Part shown: one piece after another, positions 44,226 to 44,810 of the stretch | How positions within the stretch are numbered: position 1 is the first letter of the stretch | How the letters are laid out: each line of letters begins with the position of its first letter | Assembly: GCF_000428865.1 (NCBI RefSeq) | Contig: NZ_AUAT01000020.1 | Span: 1 to 44,810 of the forward strand | Origin: Eremococcus coleocola DSM 15696 | GTDB lineage: Bacteria > Bacillota > Bacilli > Lactobacillales > Aerococcaceae | Length of the DNA: 44,810 nt | Reading direction: 5' to 3' | The notes under the pieces: generated by a model | Seen by the model: only the letters and a program-made list of their open reading frames with translations | Databases searched by the model: none | Told to the model about the DNA's origin: nothing | Position numbers and translations under genes: made by a program

Positions 44226-44271
44226 TTTTATAAAATAATTTCTGAAAGTGCTTTAAATCGGGACTTTATGA

Positions 44272-44300
44272 TTGAAGATAAAGAATGTGTATGATATTCT
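44272..44300 (+). promoter_or_regulatory. Promoter for hup
   Basis: TTGAAG (44272-44277), 17 bases, TATTCT (44295-44300). The leader holds two short hairpins, GAGTG/CACTC (about 44315-44330) and GTGTT/AACAC (about 44342-44355), then the ribosome binding site AAAGGAGG. Confidence 0.6.
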
Positions 44301-44381
44301 ATATAGGTAATATCGAGTGAAATGCCACTCAGAAATTATATGTGTTGAATAACACGCAAAGATTAAAGGAGGACTTTATTT

Positions 44382-44657
44382 ATGGCAAATAAAGCAGAAT
44401 TAGTAGAACAAGTTGCAGCTAAAACTAACTTGACTAAAAAAGACGTTACAGCTACTGTAGAAGCGTTATTCGAAACAATTCAAGAAACCTTAGCAAATGG
44501 TGAAAAAGTTCAAGTCATCGGATTTGGTACTTTTGAAGTACGCGAAAGAGCTGCTCGTAAGGGCCGTAACCCTCAAACTGGTGAAGAAATTGAAATCGCA
44601 GCAACTAAAGTTCCTGGCTTCAAAGCTGGTAAAGCTTTAAAAGACGCTGTTAAATAA
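44382..44657 (+). CDS. hup: DNA-binding protein HU
   Basis: Small histone-like nucleoid protein that bends and packs DNA as a homodimer. It has 91 residues, the usual size. The N-terminal helices start [17 protein letters not shown]. The beta arm carries the signature [21 protein letters not shown] with the Pro that intercalates DNA, and the C-terminus is typical ([14 protein letters not shown]). The ribosome binding site AAAGGAGG and a consensus-like promoter suggest high expression. No complete terminator of its own is seen before the IS element, which begins 34 bases after the stop codon. Confidence 0.98.
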   Translation: MANKAELVEQVAAKTNLTKKDVTATVEALFETIQETLANGEKVQVIGFGTFEVRERAARKGRNPQTGEEIEIAATKVPGFKAGKALKDAVK

Positions 44658-44715
44658 TTTTCTTAAATAAAAAATAAGGCCGGATTTGAGGTGACCCTCA
44701 AAAGTTGGACTTTTA

Positions 44716-44751
44716 TCCAGAACACATTTTTACGTGTTCTGGATATTTTTT
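44716..44751 (+). terminator. Hairpin inside IS end, likely terminator for hup transcripts
   Basis: ATCCAGAACAC (44716-44726) pairs perfectly with GTGTTCTGGAT (44735-44745) around an 8-base loop, then ATTTTT on the plus strand. It faces transcription coming from hup and lies antisense to the transposase. Confidence 0.7.
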
Positions 44752-44757
44752 ATTCTT

Positions 44758-44810
44758 TTATGCTGCATATTTCATGCGATATTCTACTGGGCTCATAAAG
44801 TCCAGTTTTT
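44758..44810 (-). CDS. IS3-family transposase OrfB, last 16 residues
   Basis: This is a partial gene, open at the right edge. The minus strand reads KLDFMSPVEYRMKYAA followed by a TAA stop at 44760-44758. The MSPVEYR pattern is the usual end of IS150-group OrfB transposases and parallels MSPIAYR in the left element. Nothing can be said about the rest of the gene. Confidence 0.82.
   Translation of the reverse strand, partial: KLDFMSPVEYRMKYAA

Larger units (their letters stand above)
44692..44810 (-). mobile_element. IS3-family (IS150-like) element, 3' part, second element
   Basis: The element runs off the right edge and is oriented on the minus strand. Its terminal inverted repeat at 44692-44711 reads TGACCCTCAAAAGTTGGACT, differing at three positions from that of the element at 1-305. 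It contains a hairpin and the C-terminus of a transposase that differs in sequence from the left one. So the two elements are relatives, not copies. Confidence 0.85.

Noticed and set aside
1-44810. tRNA or rRNA genes, CRISPR arrays, toxin-antitoxin or phage defence genes
   Set aside because: No tRNA-like cloverleaf, regularly spaced repeat or defence-type protein was recognised on either strand. Apart from the IS ends the window is core genome.

Overview
The window is a 44.8 kb piece of the core chromosome of a low-GC Gram-positive bacterium of the order Lactobacillales. Supporting traits are RNase Y, a Bacillus-type pyruvate kinase with a C-terminal PEP-utiliser domain, a four-domain S1 homologue, an ECF riboflavin transporter behind an FMN riboswitch, CvfB, RibT, and lipoprotein YidC beside acylphosphatase. 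A family such as Aerococcaceae or Carnobacteriaceae seems plausible, but I cannot fix it from sequence alone. Both ends lie inside the 3' parts of two related but different IS3/IS150-type elements that point inward, so the window is probably a contig broken at repeats.

Layout. 1-305: end of an IS element. 351-1649 (minus): acyP and yidC, divergent from ftsK (1742-4612). 4662-11662: nucleoside salvage block, with a BMP-family binding protein, an unusual nucleoside hydrolase, a second BMP protein, then a Nup-type ABC transporter (one double ATPase, two permeases). 11824-14796: rodZ, pgsA, cinA. 14795-15915: recA behind a LexA-type SOS box. 15916-16283: a long non-coding gap with a large inverted repeat and a palindromic promoter. 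16284-17843: rny. 18014-25807: DNA-repair run mutS-mutL-msrB-ruvA and ruvB-queA. 25962-29303: dnaE. 29410-32162: pfkA-pyk. 32259-38577: a tight eight-gene run cvfB-xerD-deoB-punA-ribT-scpA-scpB-rluB. 38585-39475: FMN riboswitch and ribU. 39785-44657: a LysM membrane protein, cmk, rpsA, der and hup. 44692-44810: second IS end.

How it fits together. The genes cover chromosome handling (FtsK, XerD, ScpA/B, HU), repair and recombination (RecA, MutS/L, RuvA/B, DnaE), envelope biogenesis (YidC, RodZ, PgsA, LysM protein), RNA and translation (RNase Y, S1, Der, RluB, QueA) and lower glycolysis. Nucleoside uptake (BMP plus Nup), hydrolysis (IUNH-like) and phosphorolysis (PunA, DeoB) together form a salvage route.

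There is no obvious phage, CRISPR or defence island. The most unusual signals are: two BMP binding proteins with no lipobox cysteine; a nucleoside hydrolase whose first metal-motif Asp is Asn; a compact three-way-junction RNA ending in a U tract between rpsA and der; a 19-bp perfect inverted repeat with a 64-nt loop after recA; a 16-bp perfect palindrome over the rny promoter; back-to-back extended -10 elements between acyP and ftsK; and IS-borne terminators placed to stop yidC and hup transcripts.
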